From Pollenia angustigena (taxonomy: Eukaryota; Arthropoda; Insecta; Diptera; Polleniidae), in contig OV884056.1 of NCBI GenBank assembly GCA_930367215.1, positions 42,470,308 through 42,534,307 on the forward strand: a DNA stretch of 64,000 nucleotides, read 5' to 3'. The position numbers were made by a program, and so were the translations under genes. The notes under the pieces are model-generated. The model was not told where the DNA came from, made no database searches, and saw nothing but the letters and a program-made list of their open reading frames with translations. Below are positions 54,316 through 64,000 of the stretch, in pieces; position 1 is the stretch's first letter, and every line of letters starts with the position of its first letter.

Positions 54316-56169
54316 GTCGGGCAAGTTTCTGCCGACAATTAGCGACATCATGCAAGGGGCGCTGGGCGAACTGGCGGCATGGGCAAGTGACAAGGGACTG
54401 GGAGTAAACCCGGAGAAGACGGAGTTGGTTCTTTTCACTAGGAGGTACAAGGTGGAGGAGTTTAGACTGCCGGTACTGGGAGGAGTGGAGCTTGGACTAT
54501 CTGATAGTGCTAAGTATCTGGGGGTTTTTCTGGACAGCAAGCTGTCATGGGGTAGGAATACTCAAGAGAGACTCAAAAGGGGTCTCAATGCTTACTATGC
54601 TTGCAGATCATCGATAGGTAGGAGCTGGGGACTCCGGCCGTCAGTGGTGGGATGGCTGTACACTTCGGTGGTTAGACCCATTCTTACGTATGGATGCTGT
54701 GTTTGGTGGGAATCATTGAGATTGGCAAGTCGTAGAAAACTTCTTTCTAAGGCTCAGAGGTGTGCTTCAATTGGCATGACAGGTGCCATGAGAAGTACTC
54801 CTCAGGCTGCCCTGGATGTCATTCTACATCTTCTGCCTATTGAGCAGTATGTGATGGGAATGGCGGCCAGGAGCATCCTTAGACTGAGGGAGTTAGGACT
54901 TACGAGGAATGACACTCAGGGTCACTCACGGATCCTGGGTGAGATTGAGGCTGGTGGCTATTGCCTGGGACCGCCGGGATCCACTGATTATGTTGGCACC
55001 AGTTTGGATTTTGGTCGGTTGCCAGAGGTAATAATGCCCTCTAGGGAGAGCTGGTCGGGCAGGAGCAGATTATTTGGTGGATTTGCTATTTTCACTGATG
55101 GCTCAAAGATGAGGGGCACGGGTGCAGGGGTCTACATTGAGGATCTGAACATAAGAAGGTCATATAGGCTTCCTGGCGACTGCAGTGTTTTTCAGGCGGA
55201 GGTTCTGGGGGTCTGGAGGGCCGTGGAACTGATGAGGGACAACATTGATAGGGGCTCGGAGGTCACTATATACGTGGACAGCCAGGCGGCTCTTATGGCC
55301 GTAAGGGGCTGTTATGTGAACTCCAAGCTGGTTGATGAGTGTAGGAGGGCTCTGAGGGGAGCCTTAGGGGAGTATCTGCTAAGGTTATGCTGGGTGCCGG
55401 GTCATTGCGATATAGGCGGCAACGAGATTGCTGATGAGTTGGCAAGACAGGGCTCAGAGTTGGAGGATCCTGACTGTGTGGAGGCGGTTAGGCCTCCATT
55501 GGGCTTCTATTTTAGTAGAATTAGGGAATGGATAACGAGCGTGACCAATCGGGCCTGGGGGAGCCGAACGGACTGTCGGGTATCGCGGACACTGTGGCCG
55601 GTGCTTAGGAAGTCCGATTCGGTGTCGCTGTTGGGCAGGAGCAGGGTCTGCGTTAGGACCATGATAGGAATTATCACGGGCCACTGTATGATAGGCAGGA
55701 TGGCGGTGAGGATGGGATCCGACTTGTCGGATATATGCAGGTTGTGCGAGGACCCTGAGGAGTTGGAGTCAGTTGAGCACCTTCTGTGCCACTGTCCCAG
55801 GCTGCAGGGTAGCAGGTTGAGGTGGCTGGGCAGTAGATTCCTGGGCGAATTAGGGGATGTCTCGGGTTGCGGACTCGAGAATCTGATAGGATTCGTAATG
55901 GGGATGGCCTGGCTGCGCGAGGGGAGACTGGGTGCTAACCGCTCGTAGGGCGGATTTGGTTTAAGGGATTTCTCTCGGGGTTGGTCCTTTACCTTCTTTT
56001 CCTTCCTTTCTTTTCTACCCATCTTTCGGATCTGTCTTATGCTTCTGCTGCTTATTTCACCTACTTATGCCTTCTTGGCTACCTCTAATTAAGGCGTCAC
56101 AATGGACCATATTGGTCTCTGGGTGAAGGTGTGAAGGAAACTTCACACCGGCCTTTCTACCTACCTACC
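54316..56169 (+). mobile_element. LOA/R1-group retrotransposon copy C, 5'-truncated
   Basis: It starts within the RT region at GTCGGGCAAGTTTCTGCCG, equivalent to 27197 of copy B, and ends with the CTAC tail. A perfect 12-bp duplication TAGTGTTTTTCT flanks it (54304-54315 and 56170-56181). By eye it differs from copy B at only about seven positions over ~1.85 kb, so it is very young and from the same or an almost identical source. Confidence 0.95.
54350..55948 (+). CDS. LOA-group ORF2 fragment (end of RT, RNase H, CCHC), copy C
   Basis: An uninterrupted 532-codon frame identical in nearly all residues to the C-terminal part of the copy B protein. It has the end of the RT, RNase H with FTDGSKM, AEVLGVWRAVE, YVDSQAAL and GNEIADELA, and the CCHC-type cluster CRLCEDPEELESVEHLLCHC near the C-terminus. 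The YADD box and everything before it are missing by 5' truncation, so it cannot reverse transcribe. The first ATG is internal to the family reading frame; translation here would be fortuitous. Confidence 0.85.
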   Translation: MQGALGELAAWASDKGLGVNPEKTELVLFTRRYKVEEFRLPVLGGVELGLSDSAKYLGVFLDSKLSWGRNTQERLKRGLNAYYACRSSIGRSWGLRPSVVGWLYTSVVRPILTYGCCVWWESLRLASRRKLLSKAQRCASIGMTGAMRSTPQAALDVILHLLPIEQYVMGMAARSILRLRELGLTRNDTQGHSRILGEIEAGGYCLGPPGSTDYVGTSLDFGRLPEVIMPSRESWSGRSRLFGGFAIFTDGSKMRGTGAGVYIEDLNIRRSYRLPGDCSVFQAEVLGVWRAVELMRDNIDRGSEVTIYVDSQAALMAVRGCYVNSKLVDECRRALRGALGEYLLRLCWVPGHCDIGGNEIADELARQGSELEDPDCVEAVRPPLGFYFSRIREWITSVTNRAWGSRTDCRVSRTLWPVLRKSDSVSLLGRSRVCVRTMIGIITGHCMIGRMAVRMGSDLSDICRLCEDPEELESVEHLLCHCPRLQGSRLRWLGSRFLGELGDVSGCGLENLIGFVMGMAWLREGRLGANRS

Positions 56170-56423
56170 TAGTGTTTTTCTATAAAATTATAAAAAGCGG
56201 GTTTCCCACGCAACTTTATTCCAAATTTCTTTTTTCCCATTCAACAAGGAACCCTCATTGAGCTTCGCGTGTTTTCACACTCAAAAAATGCCTTTCGTGT
56301 GAAAATTTTGGCTGTTCTTACGAACTTATAGTGAACAATTCTTCATACTTAATTTAAACGTGATGTTGCTTATATATTTATGGGGTCAATTGTCTTTTGA
56401 TATATTCTATTTAATTCTACCTT

Positions 56424-56461
<38 letters not shown>

Positions 56462-56620
56462 TGTATATGTGTACATATATATATTGATTTTATATTTTGG
56501 TTTGGGACCAAGGGGTTTAAGTTAAATTCTAAATTTAAATATTTTTAGTATTAACGCAGGTATATTTCTTTATAATATAGTTTATTGGCCTAATGAGGCT
56601 TTATATTACTTGCAATAAAT

Positions 56621-57877
56621 TGAAATTGAATTAAAGCAATGGGTACAATCCCTAATAAATGATAGGAGAAAAGAGGATATTAGGGTAAAACTAGCTAACA
56701 GAATTTTAACACATAAAATGAAAAATAACGACAAGAAGATTAATATTTTGGACATCTTTGACTAAACAAAAACACACAAAGATGAAATATTTAAAAAAAA
56801 TTTGATAAAGGTAAAAAAATTTTGTTGATGTACAAAGAGAATATGAAAATGCAAAGGCAATGAAATGAATGTTACTTGAAGACAAAAATACAAACAAAAT
56901 CATTAGGACAGATCCTAACGCATAGAATATGATAACTGATCATTTTTAATCGCGTATTTTCACGCACGAACATTTTTTAAAGTCTCACGTCCACGGCAAA
57001 TAAATAAAAATTAAATTTTTCTTCAAATGTGTTAAAAAACTAATTCATTTTCTGTTCTGAAGAACAGGCTAGAAAAGTTTGTACGAGTATTTGTAAAATT
57101 TTAAATGTAAAATAATAATAGAAAATGTTTTAAATTCCTTCCTTCACTGAAAATGATTTAATGAAAATTAGACTTTAACTTAAGGCTAGTTTAAATATCA
57201 ACAACTTCAAATAAAAAAAAAAAAAAAAATTATTAAAAATATTTCGAGCTTTAATAAAAATGTTTTGGATTTAAAATAACTATTTTCAACAAAGTAACGA
57301 ACACTATATAGCGTTCTGATCTTCGTTATTAAGCAGAACAATTGTTGTGGTTTTGTAGACATACATTATATGTATGTATTTTAATTTTCTATAGCATATG
57401 CCCTCTTCAATAAATTGTTAAATAATTATAACAATGACACACCTGTTTTGTAAAGGTCGTCCCTTAGGTTAGAAAGTAAGGTTTTTATTACAAACATTCA
57501 TATATTTTTGTGTATGAACGATATTTTTGGTCAAAAACTTTATACGGCTCTACTGAAAAGTAGAATTTTTTGAATTACGACACTATAGAAGTAAATGAGC
57601 GATATGTATAGCTGAAAACGATATCGTTTGATTTCTTGGGTATTAAAAATGTGTTAGATTTTTGTTACATTTGAGTTTACCAAAATTATATAAGTTTTAA
57701 ATTACAAAAAATGTTAAACATTCAGAAATATATATTACTTTTGCTTCTAATATACAATTGTTTTATAACTCCATTCCTTTTTTTTACTAAGTAAAGAAAC
57801 TTAGCAATTACACTGATCTGAAGAACGACTACAAATTAACACTTATTTAAACAAGCTAGAGTGCTTTATTCGACTAG
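56621..57877. other. intergenic sequence, no gene seen
   Basis: AT-rich with many short poly-A/T runs. Frames such as 56706-56903 look fortuitous. No RNA gene or bounded repeat was recognised. Confidence 0.4.
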
Positions 57878-57990
57878 CTGGTAGTGAGCTAGTCTATCAG
57901 CTCCGGTGTTGCGGGTTCGATTCCCGCCAGAGAGCTTCGCGGGATAAGCTTAGGGAAATAAAAAATAATAAAAAAATAAAATTATATACC
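57878..57990 (+). mobile_element. tRNA-derived SINE candidate
   Basis: A perfect RNA polymerase III B-box GGTTCGATTCC (57914-57924) sits in TTGCGGGTTCGATTCCCGCC, a T-arm-like stem-loop. It is preceded by a plausible degenerate A-box (TAGCTGGTAGTGAG) and followed by an A-rich AATAAAAAATAATAAAAAAA tail. The upstream half cannot be folded into a normal tRNA with an anticodon, so a SINE is preferred over a tRNA gene. Confidence 0.5.
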
Positions 57991-59039
57991 CTTCACCATA
58001 AATACGTAAGATTGGCCTTGAAAGCTTTGTATTACTTTTTTTGAATAACATATATTAAAAAACAAGTCGTGCTGTTACAACAACAACAACTGATACAACA
58101 TTAACTAAAAATACCAACGAAACTTCAACAAAAATCACAGACGAAAATACTAATTCACAAACACAATCAAGTAAATTAAACTCACCAATATCCAGTTTAA
58201 CACAACAATTAATCAACACAAATCATACTTCATTCCAATGGAATCTCTTGATAAGATGTCAATGGAACAATCACCTACGTATGCGCCCACAATGGCTTCA
58301 GGACAGTCAAATTTTCTCCCACTCTAATAATAACACCTTGAAAATCTTTCTGCTGCCTGTTAGGCGATATCGGGATGGTTCTTCCTGTCAAGCGGTTTCA
58401 TTTCAGGGAAGAACAAATTCTAAAGTTTTGTTTTTGTCTTTGATGTAGCTATGCGCGTGGGGACTGTGCCGGTATCTTTGAAAACGCACTTAAAATTCTT
58501 CTCCATCTGTGTACATCCCTCCCTCCCATTGCCATCGAAATCACTCTCAACATCAAATTTATTTACTTTCCACCTTATAAAGAAATTGATAAATACGAAC
58601 TTTCTGCAATTTTCTCCTCCTTTTAAAGTGCTGTGATAGTATCCAACGATTGAAGCCCTTCGCCCTTGTCAACTAATGGTGCTTGACCTACTTAATTGGT
58701 CGGTCATCAACGTCTTACACAACACAACTGTAGTTTTATAGGCATTTTAGGCGTGAAAATGCAAAATATCGTTGCGCTTTTTTTAAATCCAACAACAAAA
58801 TGTACAGAGCTTTCTTTAGATTTCATTTTGCATTTGCACTTCTGCAAGCCTAATACTGAACTCCGCTCTTGTAAAATGTATACCCTTTATCACAGGTGGA
58901 AAAGGTTTTATATAATTTTCATTTAAGTTAAGACAAAATAAATTTTTAAGGACACTAATTGTAGACTAGCCAATTTGGCCCTATGAACTTGCGGCAACCT
59001 TGTTTAAATAAATAAAATTAAAACACTATCGAGCCTGCC
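57991..59039. other. intergenic sequence, possible decayed ORF1-like remnant
   Basis: At ~58085-58330 a Thr/Asn/Gln-rich frame (NETSTKITDENTNSQTQSSK) changes frame and becomes MESLDKMSMEQSPTYAPTMA. It looks like an old coding region but no family was recognised. Nothing else was seen. Confidence 0.3.
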
Positions 59040-59440
59040 ATACTGTCCATGCTTATGTGTCCATATAAATATGGATTTATCTATGTTTATAAACTTCATG
59101 AAAATCGGTTTGAAAGTTTGTGAGAGGTAGAAATTGCCCCTTAACTCCCCTCGTGGTCCTATACCTCCCCTTGTGGTCAAATTTTAAATTAAAATTTCAT
59201 TAAAATCGGTCTGAGAGGAAGAAATTTCCCACTATCTTCCCTTATCAAATTATCTCCAAAATTGCGACCTGTACTTTGCGCACAAGGTTACATGGACAGC
59301 CATCCAGCCGTTAGTTCGACTCAGAAAGTGATTCTGAGTCGATCGGTATACTTTAAGGTGGGTCTAGGACCACTATTTTAAGGCGTTACACACATCAGCA
59401 CAAATGCATAATACCCTCTCCACTAATGTGGTGTGGGTAT
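59040..59440. repeat. dispersed repeat family, copy 3 (inverted)
   Basis: In the opposite orientation it carries ATAAACTTCATGAAAATCGG, CTTTGCGCACAAGGTTACAT, CCACTATTTTAAGGCGTTAC and a GGGTAT-type end, matching 47500-47965 and 50500-50830. Confidence 0.65.
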
Positions 59441-59983
59441 AATGAAAATTTTCACTTGGGAATTTTTTATTGACACTAAAAAAAAACTCAAATTTGTTTT
59501 TGTTTTCTATAGACATACATTAATTTCTAAACGAAACCTTTTATTTTAGTTTGAAAAACAGCAGTGAGTAAAAAAACACCAGCCCCATATGTGGCACCTG
59601 CAACTGCAACCTTATAATAATCACCCTGCATAAAAAATGCACATTATTACACAATCTAAAAACCCAACTAAAATATGCATAAGCTAGCCGGCTGAAACAA
59701 ATGTGCGAATAAATGTTAATCACATGTGTCAAGCCATATTGAACATAAAAAACTTTTTGTTAAATTTTACGGAATCAAATGTTTTTAATTTTGTTCTTGT
59801 TTTTTTTTAATCCATTTGGAGGCTTTCCGTTAATTTTTGACAGTAGGTTAAGCAAGCTCATGCATATTATAGTTGGGCCTTGAGGATTAAGCACTCCAAC
59901 AACTAAATGCATATACTTTAAATTTAAATATTGTAGATTTAGGTATTGTAGATTAATACCACGTATTTTTTTGAGTATACAAC
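59441..59983. other. intergenic sequence, no gene seen
   Basis: No recognised gene, repeat array or RNA in this interval. Confidence 0.4.
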
Positions 59984-59986
59984 TTA

Positions 59987-60148
59987 AGGCCGTTACACAC
60001 TATCCCAAAAAGTCTTACGTATTTTATGAAAATGCTTCCCTGATCTAATTATTGTTTATAAATTTTCAAAAAACAAAAACAACTTATCATAACAGGGTTG
60101 CATTTTTATAAAACTCGTACGCCTTTGTGGGATAGTGTGTAACGGCCT
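59987..60148. mobile_element. PIF/Harbinger-type MITE, TTA target duplication
   Basis: A 162-bp element with inverted ends AGGCCGTTACACACTATCCC / GGGATAGTGTGTAACGGCCT. TTA is on both sides (59984-59986 and 60149-60151). The AGGCC start is shared with the MITE at 14781-15237. Confidence 0.8.
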
Positions 60149-60188
60149 TTAAAAGTAGTTACTCAATACTTTTAGAGCTGGGGTCTTA

Positions 60189-60449
60189 GTCTGAGTTCAT
60201 ACGGCTCATGTCTTATTGACAAGATTCTTCCTTTTTCTTCTTTGAACATGAATTGGCGTTCAAATGATTCGTCATGTTGACGACATGTGCTTTTTTGATA
60301 TTGAAAACAATAACAAAATTAAACAACGAATGAAAAAGCAAAACGTAAAGACAGGACATGCATCTGTGTACTCGTTTCTTTTCCCCTCGTCCCTCTCGCC
60401 TATAAAGTAGCAATCTTGTCAATAAGACATGAGCCGTATGAACTCAGAC
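60189..60449. mobile_element. PIF/Harbinger-type MITE, TTA target duplication
   Basis: A 261-bp element with ~40-bp inverted ends beginning GTCTGAGTTCATACGGCTCA. TTA lies on both sides (60186-60188 and 60450-60452). It is separated by only ~37 bp from the preceding MITE. The ends differ in sequence from that one, so it is a separate family. Confidence 0.8.
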
Positions 60450-60452
60450 TTA

Positions 60453-61539
60453 TCACCGCATTCGATATCTGGTTACTCGATATCAAATGCTATCATCTCA
60501 TATTACGATACATTATATGTATTCAATATCGGGTGTCCAAAATAAAAAATTTCGATAAATTTTGCTCGATACCGTATGCAGTGATTAATTTTTTTGTTGT
60601 CACCGTGATTTTTACCTGCCTGTATCTAATTTGGGAACTTTGGTTATTGCCGTTCTCCAGAATACAGAAAAAACAACAAGGGAATTTTCGGTAATGTTAG
60701 AAGCAGTAGTGTTTTTTTTTGTTTTTGTTCATATCTAAGTCACTTATGGACCGATCTGGCTAAATTTCAATAGCAAACTTTAACGGAGTATATGAGTTAA
60801 AACACGTCAAACCAGTGATGCCAGGAAAAATTTCATAAAATCTTTACGTGTCCAAAAAAAATCCTTTTTTTCCCTACAACCAAAAAAAAATTCCCTACGT
60901 TAAAAATTTATTGTTTTTAGCGACAAGACAACAAATACATTTTTATTTTGTTAACATTTTGTACATATTTATTATAATAAAATTTATTTATAAAAAAAAC
61001 AATCTTTTGTTCATTTTTAAAGAGCTTAATAGTTTTCAAGAATACTTATTTTTAATAATTTTGTTAACATAAGTATCTAATAATTTTTAGCAGACTTGGT
61101 ACCAAATAAAAGGGGGCTCTGTAAAATTAAAAAAAAAAAAATGTTTTTTTTCAGTTGCCCTGAACTTAAATATAAAAAAAGTTCCTTTTAAAAGTAAATC
61201 ATTTCATATCCTTAAAAGTTTTCATTTAAAATTTTTTAAAAATTTGAAATTGTATATTTTTATTTCTCTTAGCTTAGAAGGTGTGATTGTTTTTTTACAA
61301 ATAAATTTCTATGCAGAAATTTCATTTATTAGATATTCGTTACGATCTTCCGCAGAGAAAGTACTTCAAGTGTGCCAAATTTCAGCTTCCTATGTCATCA
61401 GATGGCTTCAGAAAGTTGTGGAAAGAATAGGACATATATGCAAACATCCTGACATACCAAGAAATTATATATTGTATAGATAGATTAAAGTATGTATTTG
61501 CTCTTTAATATTTTAGATTGATACGAACGAAAGATGTTT
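60453..61539. other. intergenic sequence, no gene seen
   Basis: Very AT-rich; TTCCCTAC motifs recur (60890, 61853, 61940). No coding or bounded repeat feature was identified. Confidence 0.35.
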
Positions 61540-61735
61540 AACCTAATTCGGGTACGCTGAATCCAGTGGTGCTAGACGTTTTTTTAGGTTAGCTTTGGTT
61601 TACGAGATATACCGTTATTTCGAAAATTAAGGAGGTTGCACAACATATGTTCGCGTAACTCAAAAACGCTTTAGCTTATTGAAAAACAAAAAAAAAACCG
61701 AAATTCCGCAATAAAATTTACTTTAAGAAAGGTAA
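61540..61735. repeat. dispersed repeat, relative of 40055-40200
   Basis: GGGTACGCTGAATCCAGTGG, GACGTTTTTTTAGGTTAGCT and CCGAAATTCCGCAATAAAAT occur in the same order as at 40055-40200, with an extra ~50 bp in the middle. Confidence 0.6.
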
Positions 61736-62324
61736 AACTTTTTTCTTTATGTTAGCTTTGGTTTTCGAGATATTTTAATTTTTAAATGAAAATTACATGA
61801 ATATTTACGTATTTTTAGATAATCTATTGAAAATGAGATATAAATTTGACAATTCCCTACATTTGTCGTAAAATAAAAAATCTGTCCTTTTTTCCTACGC
61901 TTGAAATTTTTCGAAAAAATCCAACAAAAAGGGAAAATTTCCTACATTTGGCATCACTGGGTCAAACCTTCACGAAAAAATGGCATTTTCAGCATCATCA
62001 CGTCCGATTATAATGAAATTCAACACAAATGTTGTATGTTATTGGACTTTAACAAAACATACATTTTCAGACGCCAGGTTCTTTCGGCTTCCGAAATATG
62101 ACGTCATAAGAGATGTGAAAAATGTTTAAAAAAACACAAGTCTCTTATAAAACAGGATAGAACTTTTTAACTATGCAAGATAATTTGTTTTTTTTTTTTG
62201 TATCGTTTTAAATGTGAAAGTGCACTCTTTTAAAATGATATGCATATTGTATTTTTTTAAGAAAAGGTCAAAGGTCATTTTTGGGGTCTTGAGTTCAAAG
62301 GAAAAGTATATTTTTTAAAAGACT
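61736..62324. other. intergenic sequence, no gene seen
   Basis: No feature was recognised apart from poly-T runs. Confidence 0.35.
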
Positions 62325-62757
62325 GTAGGAAAAATCGACCAAAGAAAAATGGCAAAAAAAAAATTAAAAATCGCACAAAAAATTCCATGTTAAATTGGGC
62401 CTGCATTCATATGAAAAGTGACCCAAAATTTTTGGGCTATTTTTCGTTATTTTTTTTTTTCGTTTTTTAAATTAATTATGAAAAATCACCCAAAAATATG
62501 GTATGAAAAATAGCCCATTTTTCGGGCCATCTTTCATTTTTAAAATTTCGTTCAAATCTTACATACTATTTGTCTTAAGCATTCATTATCATTAAACGTC
62601 GAATTCCTTAATGTTATTTGTAAAAATAACGGGGCATATTGCAAAAAGGTGGCATGTCATAACATCCAGTGTCATAGTGTCCAGAGACAGAGAAGCTTTA
62701 GTTAACGAAGCCGGTACTTGTTTTATCGAAGAGGAGAAAATCCTTGCACCGAGTTTT
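62325..62757. mobile_element. foldback-like element fragment
   Basis: CTGTAGGAAAAATCGACCAA at the left end, GAAAAATMGCCC-like repeats, then GGCATATTGCAAAAAGGTGG and one unit with AGAAGCTTTAGTTAACGAAG and AGGAGAAAATCCTTGC. This reproduces, in inverse orientation, the right half (about 3153 down to 2700) of the element at 1748-3153. The other half is missing. Confidence 0.7.
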
Positions 62758-62807
62758 TCAGAGAACATTTTCTACTAAGATTTCCGATCTTTTGATATAT
62801 CGTCCGT

Positions 62808-63768
62808 CCCCTTAATAAAACAATAGCGTATGTGCTCATACGCTATTATTTTTTTTATTGCATATTTAGAATCTCCATCATTGATTTTATGTCTGGTCAA
62901 AATTTCGTCAAATTCAACTTCTAAAAAGTGGGTCAAAATGTCGTTTGAAAAAAATAGTGTATAATTTCTTATATAAAATTTTCCTTCAATAAGTGTGTAA
63001 GCTCATATGCGCTATTTTACTTGAAATTGCCACTTCAAAGTTGTTAAAAGAATAATAGTGTAAATGCATTATACTCCATTTTAGCCTGTAGAAAAAAATA
63101 CAATTTATGAAAACTTTAACTCATAAAATAGCTTATAATAATATACACTATTTTTTGAGAAAAAGTTTCATTCCGCTGCATGATCTCAAAATTTGTACAA
63201 GAAGAATGTAATTCCTCGTGGCTCGCAGTCATTTTTTTTAACCAGATGTAGCACAGGAAGAGAAAGAAGACGAACATTGATTTACGCAATGTATACCTTA
63301 ATTTGTCATAGTTTTTTGTTTATAATAACCCAAATTGGAAAGTAATGAATATGTGCCACTGAATTAACAAAACTATGAATTAATCACTGTTTTATAATGT
63401 TACAAATTGATATTTTTGAGATCAAATATTTTAATAAACATACCGAAAAATTATTGAATAAAACAGCGTATACCATACAAAATAAACAAAAAAAAAATAT
63501 ATAAAAAAATAAAATAGCCTATATGGAAACTTGCACTTTGAATGACATAATTATGGTCTTATAGGATGCGTAGAATAAAAAAAAATTGGTCAATTTAAAG
63601 ACAAGAACTGGTATTATCTATTTGTCAAAAAATCCAATATGAACAATTTTTATTTACCGCGATATTGAGGTTTTAATAGACATCCGATTTGAAAAAAACT
63701 TTAAACACGTTTTTCTCAAAACCCCAAAAAAATTATACACTATTGTTTTATTAAGGGGACGATATAAG
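62808..63768. mobile_element. ~0.96-kb inverted-repeat element
   Basis: CGTCCCCTTAATAAAACAAT with AGCGTAT at the left; the reverse complement ATTGTTTTATTAAGGGGACG at the right with ATACACT inside. ATAGYGTATA-type motifs recur in the interior. No transposase was seen, and no clear target duplication was found. The remaining 63769-64000 holds nothing recognised. Confidence 0.65.
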
Positions 63769-64000
63769 GCATGAAATGAATAAAATGAAGTCGATCGGAT
63801 TCGCTCCAAATTTTACTTCGTTTTTTTAATATAAAGGAATAAAATTCTGCCCGGCAAACTGGAATCAAAACACTTTTAAATTTGGCCAAAATGTACATAG
63901 TATATTAAAAAACTATTTACATATGTACATATAAAATTACATACATATGTATGTATGTCGTCACTTTAACACCGAGATGGAAACCCCGGAAACTATGCCC

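Larger units (their letters stand above)
52552..56620 (+). mobile_element. jockey/CR1-like non-LTR retrotransposon split by LOA copy C
   Basis: The left part (52552-54315) holds the pre-RT and RT regions. The right part (56182-~56620) holds the end of the reading frame, a 3'UTR, the short hairpin GGCCTAATGAGGC and an AAATTGAAATTGAAT-type tail. It is 5'-truncated, lacking ORF1 and the endonuclease. A run of AT dinucleotides (56426-56458) lies in the 3'UTR. Confidence 0.8.

Noticed and set aside
56426..56458. AT dinucleotide run as a regulatory or origin-like site
   Set aside because: Simple microsatellite in the 3'UTR of a dead retrotransposon; nothing else supports a function.
57880..57960. 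functional tRNA gene
   Set aside because: The T-arm is good, but a convincing acceptor stem and anticodon arm could not be built from the upstream sequence.

Overview
The window looks like AT-rich, intron-bearing nuclear DNA from a brachyceran (probably calyptrate/muscoid) fly. Three things support this: an SR splicing factor that splices to 255 aa with the architecture of fly SF2, a 65-bp intron in a transposase-like gene, and a dense load of fly-type transposons. There are no operons, phage features or CRISPR arrays. Gene content is sparse. Most of the 64 kb is transposon on transposon.

Region by region. 0-3.2 kb: a decayed mariner-type transposase broken by a hAT-type MITE, then a 1.4-kb foldback-like element. 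3.6-4.6 kb: first coding exon of a peroxisomal acyl-CoA oxidase gene (minus strand). 5.3-9.1 kb: nested and paired MITEs. 12.0-14.1 kb: complete four-exon SF2/SRSF1 orthologue (minus strand) with a MITE in its second intron. 14.8-17.5 kb: further MITEs and a tandem repeat. 18-21.4 kb: 5'-truncated LOA/R1-group non-LTR retrotransposon (copy A). 22.6-23.9 kb: intact two-exon HARBI1/PIF-like gene of 398 aa. 24.7-30 kb: an apparent DNA transposon with an unrecognised protein, split by copy B, whose 1213-aa endonuclease-RT-RNase H protein is uninterrupted. 29.6-36.8 kb: a second LOA-group family (element E, both ORFs present, ORF2 broken) lying exactly between two ~0.87-kb direct repeats. 38.7-39.7 kb: last exon of an unrecognised lysine-rich/acidic protein gene (minus strand). 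40.2-42.3 kb and 52.5-56.6 kb: two jockey/CR1-like non-LTR remnants. LOA copy C sits inside the second one with a perfect 12-bp target duplication. 42.8-52.4 kb: many palindromic elements, some nested two or three deep, including a dead Harbinger element. 56-64 kb: a tRNA-like SINE candidate, two MITEs with TTA target duplications, a fragment of the foldback-like family and another inverted-repeat element.

The host genes (acyl-CoA oxidase, SF2, the HARBI1-like gene, the lysine-rich protein) show no functional link to each other. The main themes are recent LOA activity (copies B and C almost identical), the very long direct repeats around element E, an apparently intact Harbinger-type protein with substituted acidic residues, and a layered insertion history readable from target-site duplications. 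All similarity statements are from reading the sequence and recalling families; no search was run.
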